This document shows, piece by piece, positions 51,019 to 60,121 of a DNA stretch of 64,000 nt. Both the position numbers and the translations under genes were made by a program. Positions within the stretch are counted from its first letter, which is position 1; every line of letters begins with the position of its first letter. The stretch spans positions 2,658,001 through 2,722,000 of the forward strand of contig NZ_CP117025.1 in NCBI RefSeq assembly GCF_028551275.1, in the 5' to 3' direction. Under the pieces are notes generated by a model. It did not search any database and was not told the DNA's origin. It saw nothing but the letters and a program-made list of their open reading frames with translations. The stretch comes from Sphingomonas hankookensis (GTDB lineage: Bacteria; Pseudomonadota; Alphaproteobacteria; Sphingomonadales; Sphingomonadaceae).

Positions 51019-51878
51019 GCGGCGATCTTCTGATAGGCGGTGCGGCCGATGCAGCGGAACTTGTCCTGTACCGCGCCGATCAACCGCTCCGAATGACCGA
51101 TATAGAGCATCCCCCCAACCTCCAACCGCTCGCCGAGCCGCGCCAGCAGGCGTTCCTTGGTCGGCTCGTCGAAATAGATCATGACATTGCGACAGAAGAT
51201 CGTGTCGAACCGCCCCTTCATCGGCCAGTCGCCGAGCAGGTTGAGCGGGCGAAACGCGATCGCGTCGCGAAGGACCGGATCGACGACCAGCTGGTCGCCG
51301 TCCCCCCCGGTCCACACGGAACGCAGCGACGCGGGTACGGTCCGCATCGTATCCTTCGAATAGCGACCCGCGCGTGCGGTGTTGAGCACGCTGGGCGACA
51401 CGTCGGTCGCCAGCATGCGCAGATCGGTCTTCAGAAGTCGTTGGGCGGCGGCGCGGTCGTTGCCGAACATCGCCATCAGCCACGAATAGGGCTCTTCCCC
51501 GCTCGAACACGCCGCCGACCACAGCCGGACCCGGCCGCCCTTGGCCAGGCGGTCGGCGAGCGGCGGCCAGATCCGCTCCACGAAATCCTCGAAATGATGG
51601 TTTTCGCGAAAGAAGCTGGTGTGGTTCGTCGTCAGTGCGTCGATCGCCCGGCCGCGCTCTTCGGCATCGCGCCCGATATGCGCGACATAGTCGGCAAAGC
51701 TCGTCAGCCCGCACGCGCGGACGCGCGGCGCGATACGGCCATAGACCAGCTGCGCCTTGCCGTCGGGCAGCAGGATGCCGACCTCGTCATACACCAGTGC
51801 CGCGATGGCACGGTGGTCGCTCGCCTGGAATTCGAATTCCCGCGCGCGGCTGTCGGCAAGGGCGGCGGCCCGGGTCAT
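51015..51878 (-). CDS. cheR: CheR chemoreceptor methyltransferase
   Basis: A 287-residue SAM-dependent methyltransferase. The N-terminal helical domain is followed by the SAM site VRLWSAACSSGEEPYSWLM, then ATDVSPSVLNTARAGRYS and DTIFCRNVMIYFDEPTKERLLARL. It adds methyl groups to receptor glutamates. The receptor's C-terminal DWTEF end could be its docking site. It overlaps cheA and cheB by 4 bases each, as ATGA. Confidence 0.96.
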   Translation of the reverse strand: MTRAAALADSRAREFEFQASDHRAIAALVYDEVGILLPDGKAQLVYGRIAPRVRACGLTSFADYVAHIGRDAEERGRAIDALTTNHTSFFRENHHFEDFVERIWPPLADRLAKGGRVRLWSAACSSGEEPYSWLMAMFGNDRAAAQRLLKTDLRMLATDVSPSVLNTARAGRYSKDTMRTVPASLRSVWTGGDGDQLVVDPVLRDAIAFRPLNLLGDWPMKGRFDTIFCRNVMIYFDEPTKERLLARLGERLEVGGMLYIGHSERLIGAVQDKFRCIGRTAYQKIAA

Positions 51879-54061
51879 GCGGCCAGCGCCGCCGACGGAC
51901 GGTTGGCGAAACGGCCGCGCGTGGTAAGCGCATCGACATCGGCGATCAGCGCGACGCGCCCGTCGCCCAGGATCGTCGCCCCGGCCACGCCGTCGATCGC
52001 CTGATAATTGGCTTCCAGGCTCTTCACGACGACCTGCCGCTGATCCTGGATCGTGTCGACCAGCAGCGCGGCCTGGCCATGGTCGCCCTCGACCACGATC
52101 AGCACGGCGTCGGTCGGATTGCGCTCCGCGCCCTCGATGCCGAGATAGTCGGCGATGCGCAGTACGGGCACATAGGAGCCGCGCACGTCGAGCACCGTCC
52201 CGTCCGGCCCCAGCCGGCTGAGAGTCGTTTCGTCGGGCCGCAGGCTTTCGACAATATGGCCGAGCGGAATGACGAAAGTCTGCGCCCCCACCGTCACGAT
52301 CATGCCGTCGAGCACCGCCAGCGTCAGCGGCAGGCTGAGCGAGAAGCTCGACCCGAAGCCTTCGCGCGACTGGATGCCGATGCGGCCGCCCAGCGCCTGG
52401 ATGTTCTTGCGCACCACGTCCATGCCGACGCCGCGCCCCGACACGTTGGTGATCGCCGCCGCGGTCGAGAAACCGGGCGCGAAGATCAGGTTATCGATCT
52501 CTTCGTCGCTCAACACCGCGTCGGGCAGGATGATGCCCTTCTCGATCGCCTTGCCCTTGACCCGCGCCCGGTTGATCCCCTGCCCGTCATCGGCGACGGT
52601 GATGACGATGCGGCCCGACTGATGCGCGGCCGACAGGCGCACGACCCCTTCGGCCGGCTTGCCCGCCGCGACGCGGACGTCGGGCATTTCGAGGCCATGG
52701 TCGACCGCGTTACGGATCAGGTGGGTCAGCGGCTCGCCGATCCGCTCGACCACGGTCTTGTCGACCTCGGTCATCTCGCCATCGACCTCCAGGCGGACGC
52801 GCTTGCCGGTCTCGCCCTCCAGTTCGCGGACGATACGCGGGACGCGGCTGAACACCGTCTTCATCGGCTGCGCACGGATCGCCATCGTCGACTCCTGCAA
52901 CTCGCGCGTCAGGTGCTCGAGGTCGCTCAGCTCCGAAATGCCGCCCATCTGGTTTTCCGCCAGACGCTGCGCCAGCATCGCCTGGGTAATCACCAGCTCG
53001 CCGACCAGGTTGACCAGCCGGTCGAGCTTGTCGAGATCGACGCGGATCGTCTGTGCCGCCGGCGCGGCGGGTGCGGACGGCGGGGCGGCGCGTGCCGCGG
53101 CCTTCGCCTCGACCGGCTCCTCCGCCACCGGCACAGGGGCCGGTGCGGGAGCCGGCGCAGGTGCGGGCGGCGGCGGTGCGGCGACCACCACTTCCTCGAC
53201 CACCGCGACCGGTGCCGGCGTGGGTGCCGATTCAACCGAATCGAGCAGGTCGAACAGCGCATCGACGCTGTCCTCGGCCATCGCCGGTTCGGCATCGCCG
53301 CGGGTCAGCGCGATCGCGGTCGGATCGCCGAATTCGAACACCGCGCGGATATCGTCCTCGGCGACGCTGGCGGGCAGCGCCACGTCCCACGCCAGATAGG
53401 CGCATTCGGTATCCATCGTGTCGAGCGGGGGCAGCGCGGAACGGTCGCAGGCGGTGACCTTTCCGCCCAGCATCGTCAGTTCGCGCAGCAGCAGCAGCGG
53501 TTCGGCGCCATGTTCGAACCCCTTGGGCCCCGGCGTGTAGCGCAGGCGCCAGCCATTGGCCGCATCCGCCCCGTCCTCCGACTGGGCGACATCGCCCAGC
53601 ATCGACATCAGGTCGTCGAAATCGTCGGAAATCTCGACCGCCGGGACCGCTTCGGCAACGGGTGCGGCCGCCTTGGGGGCGGCGCCGCCGCCCGCCGCCG
53701 CTTCCAGCCGTTCGAGCATCGCCGCGTCGGCCGGCGGCGTGTCGCCGTCGCGCGCCGCCGCGACATGGTCGGCCAGCATGTCGAACGCGCCGACCACCAC
53801 GTCGAGCAGCGCGGGCGTCAATTCCAGCGTGCCGTTCCGGATCAGGTCGAGCAGCGTTTCATACTGGTGGGTATAGGCCTGCAACCGCTCGTGACCGAAC
53901 GCCCCCGCCCCGCCCTTGATCGAATGGACGCAGCGGAAGACGCCGTTGATCGTCTCCGAATCGCGGTCGCCGTCGCGCAGCGCCGCGAAGTTGCTCTCCA
54001 TCGCGGCGAGGCCTTCCTCGCACTCCTGGAAGAAGATTTGCTGGATTGCGTCGAGGTCCAT
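51875..54061 (-). CDS. cheA: CheA chemotaxis histidine kinase
   Basis: A 728-residue kinase. The P1 domain carries the phosphorylated H46 in VHSIKGGAGAFG. A region of about 130-305 and a Pro/Ala/Val-rich linker (about 270-330) follow. P3 dimerisation starts near TIRVDLDKLDRLVNLVGELVI. The P4 ATPase shows LTHLIRNAVDHGLEMP, TVADDGQGINR and GRGVGMDVVRKN. The C-terminal P5 domain is CheW-like. It is the central kinase of the operon. The start ATG at 54059-54061 is clear; the STAS gene is 16 bases upstream. Confidence 0.96.
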   Translation of the reverse strand: MDLDAIQQIFFQECEEGLAAMESNFAALRDGDRDSETINGVFRCVHSIKGGAGAFGHERLQAYTHQYETLLDLIRNGTLELTPALLDVVVGAFDMLADHVAAARDGDTPPADAAMLERLEAAAGGGAAPKAAAPVAEAVPAVEISDDFDDLMSMLGDVAQSEDGADAANGWRLRYTPGPKGFEHGAEPLLLLRELTMLGGKVTACDRSALPPLDTMDTECAYLAWDVALPASVAEDDIRAVFEFGDPTAIALTRGDAEPAMAEDSVDALFDLLDSVESAPTPAPVAVVEEVVVAAPPPPAPAPAPAPAPVPVAEEPVEAKAAARAAPPSAPAAPAAQTIRVDLDKLDRLVNLVGELVITQAMLAQRLAENQMGGISELSDLEHLTRELQESTMAIRAQPMKTVFSRVPRIVRELEGETGKRVRLEVDGEMTEVDKTVVERIGEPLTHLIRNAVDHGLEMPDVRVAAGKPAEGVVRLSAAHQSGRIVITVADDGQGINRARVKGKAIEKGIILPDAVLSDEEIDNLIFAPGFSTAAAITNVSGRGVGMDVVRKNIQALGGRIGIQSREGFGSSFSLSLPLTLAVLDGMIVTVGAQTFVIPLGHIVESLRPDETTLSRLGPDGTVLDVRGSYVPVLRIADYLGIEGAERNPTDAVLIVVEGDHGQAALLVDTIQDQRQVVVKSLEANYQAIDGVAGATILGDGRVALIADVDALTTRGRFANRPSAALAA

Positions 54062-54077
54062 GGGGTTCGCTCCCGAT

Positions 54078-54341
54078 TCAGGCGGCGATGAGGGTGTCGA
54101 GGGCCGCCAGCGTCGCCATGTCGGCGAACACCGGGCTCGCGCCGACGATGCGGAAATCCTGGCCGGCTTCCTCGGCCGCGGCCTCGGCGGCGGCGAGGAC
54201 CTGCAGACAGGCCTGCCCGATCCGCTCCACGGCCGATGCGTCGATCTGGATCGGCTGGCCGGTGCCGACCGCGTCGCGCAGCGTCTGGCGCAGCGGGGCG
54301 GCGGCGGGGGTGTCGAGCACGGCTGGAAGGGCGATGGTCAT
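54078..54341 (-). CDS. STAS-domain protein of the chemotaxis operon
   Basis: An 87-residue STAS protein: LPAVLDTPAAAPLRQTLRDAVGTGQPIQIDASAVERIGQACLQVL then AAEEAGQDFRIVGASPVFADMATLAALD. The usual anti-sigma-antagonist phospho-serine position is occupied by ERIGQAC, so phosphorylation cannot be assumed. Such proteins accompany CheA in many alphaproteobacteria and may act in signal termination. It lies between the receptor gene and cheA. Confidence 0.88.
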   Translation of the reverse strand: MTIALPAVLDTPAAAPLRQTLRDAVGTGQPIQIDASAVERIGQACLQVLAAAEAAAEEAGQDFRIVGASPVFADMATLAALDTLIAA

Positions 54342-54382
54342 GGGATTTCCCGGGATAAGATGGTCGCTGGCGGTGGCGCGGA

Positions 54383-55852
54383 TCAGAATTCGGTCCAGTC
54401 GTCATCGCTGACGACGGTCGCGACGGCGGCGCCACCGCCGGCCGCGGCGACCTTGCGACGGGGCGGCGGAGCGGTCATTTCGCGGCTGACCTGCGCCACG
54501 CGTGCCTGGAGGCGGTGGACGGCGCTCTGGGTCGGTGCAGACCGGACCGAAGCCGCCATCGACGCCGCACGGCCATGGGCGGCCAGCGTGAAGCGGTCGA
54601 CCTGACGCGCCAGTTCCTGCGCCTCTTCGGCGAGGCTGCGGGCGGCGGCGGTGGCCTGTTCGACCATCGCTGCGTTCTGCTGCGTCACGCCGTCCATTTC
54701 ATTGACCGCCGTGTTCACCTGCTGAAGGCCGGTGGCCTGCTGATCGGCGGAGGTCGCGATGGTGCCGACCAGCGTGCTGATCTCGCCGATGCGACCGATG
54801 ATGCGTTGCAATGCCTTGCCGGTCTCGCTCACCAGCTCGACGCCGGTCGCGACCTGTTCGGACGATGCGTTGATCTTCGCCTTCACGTCCTTGGCGGCAT
54901 CCGCCGAACGCTGGGCCAGTGCACGCACTTCGGACGCGACGACGGCAAAGCCCTTGCCAGCATCGCCCGCGCGGGCCGCTTCGACACCGGCGTTCAGCGC
55001 CAGCAGGTTGGTCTGGAATGCGATGCCGTCGATGACGGTGATGATGTCGCCGATCTCGGCCGAGGCGCGTTCGATGCCGTTCATCGCATCGACCGCGCGG
55101 CGCACGACGTCGCCCGATTGTTCGGCCTCGTCGCGGGTCTCGCTGACGACGGTATGGGCGCGGGTCGCCCCGGCGGCCGTCTCGCGCACCGTACCGGTGA
55201 TCTGGTCCATCGCCGCGGCGGTCTGCTCCAGGCTCGCGGCCTGCTGCTCGGTCCGCTGCGACAGGTCGTCCGATGCCTGGCGAATGTCGTTGGCGCCGTT
55301 GTTGATGCCGTCGGTCGCCTGGCGCACCGCCGCCAGCACTTCCGACACCGCGTCCATCGCCGCGTTGAAATCGATGCGCAGGCGTTCGTAGTCGGCGGGG
55401 AAAGTATCGTGGATGCGATAGCTGACATCGCTGGCCGCCAGCCGCGACAGCCCCTCACCCAGCTGCGTGACGAGCAGTTGCTGGGCGAGCGTCGCATCCT
55501 TCACGACCTGGCCATTGGCGCGGAACACTTCCATCGCACGCGCCATCCGGCCGATGCAGTCGCGATAGTCGGTATGTTCGATCGGGCTGGTCAGGTCGCC
55601 CGCGGCAATCCCTTCCATCCGAACAACCGAATCGACATAGGGATCGCAGACCGCGCTACGGAACACCACCGACATCACGACGGTCAGAACGAGCGCCGCA
55701 CCCGCCAGTCCGAGCAGGAGGGGCGTCGGCGCCATATCGGACAGTGCGGCCGCTGTCGTCGCGACCGGCACGGCCGCCAGCAGCGCGTAGACGCTGCCCA
55801 TGATAAGAAACTTTTGCCGGATCGGGGCGTGCTTGCGGAACGAGGGCGTCAT
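54383..55852 (-). CDS. Methyl-accepting chemotaxis protein without large periplasmic domain
   Basis: A 489-residue chemoreceptor. Two closely spaced membrane helices (about 15-37 and 43-66) leave only a short periplasmic loop, so sensing is probably cytoplasmic or in the membrane. HAMP-like segments follow, then the highly conserved signalling hairpin (IDGIAFQTNLLALNAGVEAARAGDAGKGFAVVASEVRALAQRS). The C-terminus ends DDDWTEF, a WxxF tethering motif for CheR/CheB after a flexible linker. It is first of the leftward operon. A CtrA-like site lies about 80 bases upstream. Confidence 0.93.
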   Translation of the reverse strand: MTPSFRKHAPIRQKFLIMGSVYALLAAVPVATTAAALSDMAPTPLLLGLAGAALVLTVVMSVVFRSAVCDPYVDSVVRMEGIAAGDLTSPIEHTDYRDCIGRMARAMEVFRANGQVVKDATLAQQLLVTQLGEGLSRLAASDVSYRIHDTFPADYERLRIDFNAAMDAVSEVLAAVRQATDGINNGANDIRQASDDLSQRTEQQAASLEQTAAAMDQITGTVRETAAGATRAHTVVSETRDEAEQSGDVVRRAVDAMNGIERASAEIGDIITVIDGIAFQTNLLALNAGVEAARAGDAGKGFAVVASEVRALAQRSADAAKDVKAKINASSEQVATGVELVSETGKALQRIIGRIGEISTLVGTIATSADQQATGLQQVNTAVNEMDGVTQQNAAMVEQATAAARSLAEEAQELARQVDRFTLAAHGRAASMAASVRSAPTQSAVHRLQARVAQVSREMTAPPPRRKVAAAGGGAAVATVVSDDDWTEF

Positions 55853-55929
55853 TCAATTGCTCCAAACGACCAGTGCGACGTCCCCCCCGGGCGGCATGTT
55901 CGCTTGCCTGCCGGTGTAGGGCAGCTCGT

Positions 55930-55944
55930 ATAATTTCTGGTTAA
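55930..55944 (-). promoter_or_regulatory. CtrA-like box upstream of the chemotaxis operon
   Basis: On the minus strand TTAA-N7-TTAT (55944-55930) differs by one base from the CtrA consensus TTAA-N7-TTAA. It is about 80 bases upstream of the receptor gene start. CtrA controls motility and chemotaxis genes in many alphaproteobacteria, which makes the match plausible, but one site in a 300-base gap could be chance. Confidence 0.45.
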
Positions 55945-56003
55945 CGACGCTTTCGGGCGGTTTCCGCCGGCAAATCCGATCATGCCCGACAATCCTGCCA
56001 AAT

Positions 56004-56048
56004 ATCGGATACTGGATATTATCCAGCTATTCCATGATGTTATCCGAT
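56004..56048. promoter_or_regulatory. Nested inverted repeats between the receptor gene and the TonB receptor gene
   Basis: The outer arms are ATCGGATA (56004-56011) and TATCCGAT (56041-56048). Between them is a tight palindrome, CTGGATA-T-TATCCAG (56012-56026). The GGATA core is repeated in both. The AT-rich block contrasts with its surroundings and lies just upstream of the TTGACA promoter at 56058. It is likely a regulator site or structured leader for the chemotaxis or TonB receptor gene. The rest of the 301-base gap (55853-56153) holds the CtrA-like box and promoter. Confidence 0.55.
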
Positions 56049-56057
56049 TTCCCGAAT

Positions 56058-56090
56058 TGACAACGCTGGACAGATTGGTAGCGTTACCAC
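56058..56090 (+). promoter_or_regulatory. Promoter with LacI-type operator before the TonB receptor
   Basis: A -35 hexamer TTGACA (56058-56063) is followed after 16 bases by the -10 region TAGCGT (56080-56085). The palindrome TGGTAGCGTTACCA (56077-56090) has perfect TGGTA/TACCA arms and overlaps the -10. TGGTAnCGnTACCA-type sites are read by LacI-family repressors that control TonB receptors in Caulobacter and sphingomonads. The start codon is 64 bases downstream. No lacI-family gene is in the window. Confidence 0.8.
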
Positions 56091-56153
56091 GACCGGACAT
56101 TCCGGCGACATGATGGGCGGGCCGAACCGCACCACGTTCAGGGGAGTTTTCGC

Positions 56154-59100
56154 ATGAGAGGCCATCTTCTCGGCAATCTGGCGCGCAGCGCTTCGGGCAT
56201 CGCGATCGCCGCGCTGCTCATCACGCCCGGCATCGCCGCCGCGCAGACCGACGATACCGCCGCCAATGCCCAGCCGGGTGCCACCGAAGGCGCCACCGGC
56301 AGCACCGTCCAGCAGACCGGACAGCACCCGGCGCAGGAAGGTGACGAAATCGTCGTCACCGGCATCCGCGCCTCGCTCAACCGCGCCATCGATATCAAGC
56401 GCAACTCGGCCGGCGTCGTCGACGCGATCAGCGCAGAGGATATCGGCAAGTTCCCCGACACCAACCTCGCCGAGTCGCTGCAGCGCATCACCGGCGTGTC
56501 GATCAATCGCGTGAACGGCGAAGGATCGCAGGTTTCGGTCCGCGGCTTCTCCGGCGGCTTCAACCTCGTCACGCTGAACGGACGCCAGTTGCCCGCGTCC
56601 AACGTCGACACCAGCGGTGCGGGCGATTTCGCCCGCGGCACCGGCCGCTCGTTCGACTTCCAGAACCTGGCCTCGGAAGGCGTATCGGCGCTGGAGGTGT
56701 ACAAGACCGGCCGCGCGTCGATCCCTTCGGGTGGTATCGGCGCGGCGATCAACGTCGTCACCCGCAAGCCGCTGGAATCGCGCGAGGACGGCGTGACCGG
56801 ATCGTTCGGCGCAAAGGCGCTGCACGACGTGAGCACGATGCAGGGCGAAGGCGCCCGCGTCCTTCCCGAAGTGTCGGGCCTGATGAGCTGGCGCAACGAC
56901 GCCCGCACCTTCGGCCTGTCCGTGTTCGGCAGCTATCAGCGCCGCGACAGCACCTCGGCCCAGAGCGCACCCAATTATTTCACCGTGGTCCCGACCGCCG
57001 ATGTGCTCAATCCCGCTGGCCCGTATGTCAACGGCCAGACCCAGATCGAGAACCGGCCGACCACGCCGTTCACGCTGATCCCCAACGACAGCCGCTACCA
57101 GTTCTCCGAAAACAAGCGCGAGCGTATCAACGGCCAGGCCGTGTTGCAGTTCGCGCCGACCGAAGGGCTGACCTTCACCGCCGACGCGCTGTTCGCGCAG
57201 AACCGGCTGGAGGAGCAGCGCAGCGAGCAGACCAACTGGTTCAACCGCCCGTTCGGCCGCATCGTCTTCAACGGCAACGACGTGATCGCCACGCCCGATT
57301 TCATCTCGGAATCGATCAACGGCGTGAAGGACCAGGGCTTCGAACAGCAGTTCCGCGCCACCAAGACGCAGCTTCAGTCCTATGGCCTGAACGGCAAGTG
57401 GCAGATGACCGACACGCTGTCGCTGAACCTCGATGGCTATCACGCCGTCTCGCGTTCCACCCCCGATGCGCCCAACGGCACCTCGGCCACATTGGTGTCG
57501 CTCGGCGCACCGGTGATCGACAGCCAGGCGATCGACTATAGCAGCGGCTTCCCCCGCGTGACGCAGACGATCAACGACCGCATCAACGGCAACGGCAACG
57601 GCGTGCTCGACATCGGCGATCTCGGCACGCAGATCGCCCGCACCAACGCCGCGACGCAGCGGCAGCGGATCAACGGCGGTCGCGCCGATCTCGGCTGGGA
57701 TCTGGGCGGCGGCAGCCGCTTCGATTTCGGCGGTACGTACACCGATTCGGTCATGACCAGCGCGCGGGTGCAGACGCAGCAGCAGCTGGGCGACTGGGGC
57801 ATCACCGATCCGGGCATCGTGCAGCGCCTCGCGTCGAACGTGGTCAAGACCTTCTGCCTCGACTGCAAGTTCGACCGCTTCAACACCGCCGACGTCAAGC
57901 GCACCGCCTTCCGCGGCAACGCCGTCGTGCTGAACGACATCTTCTCGAACTTCTACGCCGCCAACCCGATCAACACGACCGCCAATGATTACGACCGCGT
58001 CGGCGAAACCGTGTGGGGCGTGTACGGCCAGATCACGTGGAAGGGCGAGATTGCCAGCCGCACCGCCAACCTGCTGTTCGGCACGCGCTACGAAGAGACG
58101 AAGGTCCGCTCGACCGCGTTGCAGGCAACCCCGTCGGCGATCAAATGGGATGCCGACAACGACTTCTCGTCGGTGATCTCCAACTCGGTGTCGACCGTGT
58201 CGCAGCGGGGCAATTACCAGAATTTGCTGCCCGCGATCGACTTCAACATCGAGGTGTTCGACAATTTCGTCGCCCGCGCCTCGGCCAGCCGCACGCTCGC
58301 CCGGCCGGATTACGGCAACCTGTTCGCGTCGACCACCGCTGGTGCGCCGACCCGTCCAACGGCACTGGGTGGCCGTCCGACCGGCAACTCGGGCAATGCC
58401 GGGCTGCTGCCGCTGGTTTCCGACAATTTCGACCTGTCGGTGGAATGGTATTACAAGCCGTCGAGCTATGTCTCGGTCGGCTTCTTCGACAAGCGGGTGC
58501 GCAACTTCATCGGCACGGGCGTGTTCAACCGCACCCTGTTCGACCTGCGCGATCCGTCGTCGGGCGCCGCCGGCACCCGTTCGGGCATTGCCGCCGACCG
58601 GCTGCGCGCGCTCGCCGCCGACCTCAGCGACGTCAACCTGTTCACCTATACCGCGCTGCTCCAGCAAAATGGCGGCAACACGGCGCAGGCGGATGCGACG
58701 TTCCAGGCGAACCGCAACGCCGGCGGTGCGCTGAACCAGGGGTTCGTCGACTCGATCCTGCAGGCGGTCGACATTTACGGCAACACGCAGGACCCGCTCT
58801 ACAATTTCGCGGTGTCGCAGCCGGTCAACAACCGCGACGGCCATATCTATGGCTTCGAGCTGGCCGGACAGCATTTCTTCGGCAATACCGGCTTCGGCGT
58901 GCAGGCGTCGTATACCAAGGTGTATGGCGACGTGAATGCCGACATCGCCGCCGACCCCAGCGTCAACGTGTTCGCGCTGACCGGTCTGGGCGACAGCGCC
59001 AACGGGTCGATCATCTACGACAAGAGCGGCCTGTCGGCGCGCGTGACGTACAACTGGCGCGACAAGTTCCTCGCCGCGACCAATCAGGGCGACAGCCGCA

Positions 59101-59297
59101 ACCCGCTGTTCGTCGCGCCGTTCGGTACGCTCGACTTCAACATCAGCTACGACCTGAACGACCGCATGGCGCTGTCGATCGAGGGCGTGAACCTGACCAG
59201 CGAGCCGCTGGTGCAATATGGGCGCGATCGCAACGCGCTGGTGTTCGCACAGGAACTGAAGCCGCGCTTCCTGCTGGGCGCGCGCTACCGGTTCTGA
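56154..59297 (+). CDS. TonB-dependent receptor (Xanthomonas/Caulobacter type)
   Basis: A 1047-residue outer-membrane transporter. A signal peptide (cleaved near residue 30, AAAQ) is followed by a plug domain with EIVVTGIRASLNRAID, then PDTNLAESLQRITGVSI and VRGF. The barrel ends RFLLGARYRF with the required terminal aromatic. The EDIGKFPDTN box is typical of the large carbohydrate-linked receptors of Caulobacter and Xanthomonas. AGGGGAG precedes the start. It is probably repressed through the LacI-type operator and followed by a terminator, so the three genes downstream may be separately expressed or read through. Confidence 0.94.
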   Translation: MRGHLLGNLARSASGIAIAALLITPGIAAAQTDDTAANAQPGATEGATGSTVQQTGQHPAQEGDEIVVTGIRASLNRAIDIKRNSAGVVDAISAEDIGKFPDTNLAESLQRITGVSINRVNGEGSQVSVRGFSGGFNLVTLNGRQLPASNVDTSGAGDFARGTGRSFDFQNLASEGVSALEVYKTGRASIPSGGIGAAINVVTRKPLESREDGVTGSFGAKALHDVSTMQGEGARVLPEVSGLMSWRNDARTFGLSVFGSYQRRDSTSAQSAPNYFTVVPTADVLNPAGPYVNGQTQIENRPTTPFTLIPNDSRYQFSENKRERINGQAVLQFAPTEGLTFTADALFAQNRLEEQRSEQTNWFNRPFGRIVFNGNDVIATPDFISESINGVKDQGFEQQFRATKTQLQSYGLNGKWQMTDTLSLNLDGYHAVSRSTPDAPNGTSATLVSLGAPVIDSQAIDYSSGFPRVTQTINDRINGNGNGVLDIGDLGTQIARTNAATQRQRINGGRADLGWDLGGGSRFDFGGTYTDSVMTSARVQTQQQLGDWGITDPGIVQRLASNVVKTFCLDCKFDRFNTADVKRTAFRGNAVVLNDIFSNFYAANPINTTANDYDRVGETVWGVYGQITWKGEIASRTANLLFGTRYEETKVRSTALQATPSAIKWDADNDFSSVISNSVSTVSQRGNYQNLLPAIDFNIEVFDNFVARASASRTLARPDYGNLFASTTAGAPTRPTALGGRPTGNSGNAGLLPLVSDNFDLSVEWYYKPSSYVSVGFFDKRVRNFIGTGVFNRTLFDLRDPSSGAAGTRSGIAADRLRALAADLSDVNLFTYTALLQQNGGNTAQADATFQANRNAGGALNQGFVDSILQAVDIYGNTQDPLYNFAVSQPVNNRDGHIYGFELAGQHFFGNTGFGVQASYTKVYGDVNADIAADPSVNVFALTGLGDSANGSIIYDKSGLSARVTYNWRDKFLAATNQGDSRNPLFVAPFGTLDFNISYDLNDRMALSIEGVNLTSEPLVQYGRDRNALVFAQELKPRFLLGARYRF

Positions 59298-59330
59298 TGC
59301 CGGCCAAATGACTGGAAAGGCCAAATGATT

Positions 59331-59366
59331 GAAAAGGGGCGTCCTTTGCGAAGGATGCCCCTTTTC
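59331..59366 (+). terminator. Terminator downstream of the TonB receptor gene
   Basis: GAAAAGGGGCGTCCTT and AAGGATGCCCCTTTTC form a 16-bp stem (one wobble) around TGCG, starting 34 bases after the stop. The right arm ends CCCCTTTTC. This is a good intrinsic terminator and would separate the receptor from sapC, at least partly. Confidence 0.85.
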
Positions 59367-59414
59367 ATCATGCCGCATTGCCCTACCCTGCCGCACGCTT
59401 AACGAAAGGTCCGC

Positions 59415-60119
59415 GTGTCGATGCCCCCCGTGCCCCTTAACAACGTCGATCATCACGACTTGACCGTCCTCGTCGCGCACGGCCAGGCGCATGGCGATGC
59501 GGTCAATCAGGCGCTGCTGTTCCCGAATGAATTCGAAGCGGCACAGCGCGATTATCCGATCCTGTTCCGCCGCGACGATCGCGGCGGCATCTATGCCGTG
59601 GCGCTGCTCGGCCTCGATCCCGACGACAATCTGTTCCTAGGCAGCGATGGCGGCTGGCACGCCAGCTACGTCCCCGCCGTCCGCCAGCGCGGGCCGTTCC
59701 TGCGCGACCGGGAAAGCGGCGCGGTGACGCTCGATCTCGACGATCCGCGCGTTTCGCGCGGCGGCGACGGCAATCCGCTCTATCTGCCGCAGGGCGGCAC
59801 CGCCCCCTATCTCGCCCATGTCGAAACCGTGCTCGACGTGATCCACGAAGGGCAGCAGATCAATGCCCCGTTGTTCGCGGCATGGCAGGCGGCGGATCTG
59901 TTGCGCCCCACCACCATCGAACTCGATCTCGGCGACGGGCAGAGCTGTGCCATCACCGACATCCTCGTCGTCGCCGACGATGCGCTCGACGCGCTGACCG
60001 CCGAACAGGTCGCCACCCTCCACGCCAGCGGCGCGCTGCGCGCGGCGTTCATGGCCAGCGCCTCGCTCGACAATATTCCCCGGCTGATCGACCGGCGGCA
60101 CCAGCGCCACGGCAACTGA
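59415..60119 (+). CDS. SapC family protein
   Basis: A 234-residue SapC-domain protein: ALLFPNEFEAAQRDYPILFRRD then AVALLGLDPDDNLFLG and YVPAVRQRGPFL. SapC was named in Campylobacter S-layer work, but in alphaproteobacteria it appears with TonB receptors and halogenases and its role is unknown. GTG at 59415 has GAAAGG upstream; ATG at 59421 is the alternative. It is 2 bases upstream of the cupin gene, with which it is clearly co-transcribed. Confidence 0.9.
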   Translation: MSMPPVPLNNVDHHDLTVLVAHGQAHGDAVNQALLFPNEFEAAQRDYPILFRRDDRGGIYAVALLGLDPDDNLFLGSDGGWHASYVPAVRQRGPFLRDRESGAVTLDLDDPRVSRGGDGNPLYLPQGGTAPYLAHVETVLDVIHEGQQINAPLFAAWQAADLLRPTTIELDLGDGQSCAITDILVVADDALDALTAEQVATLHASGALRAAFMASASLDNIPRLIDRRHQRHGN

Positions 60120-60121
60120 CC

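Noticed and set aside
56040..59492. 1150-codon open frame on the minus strand opposite the TonB receptor
   Set aside because: It covers the receptor gene almost exactly, has no recognisable domain and an arginine/glycine-rich make-up typical of antisense frames in GC-rich DNA.
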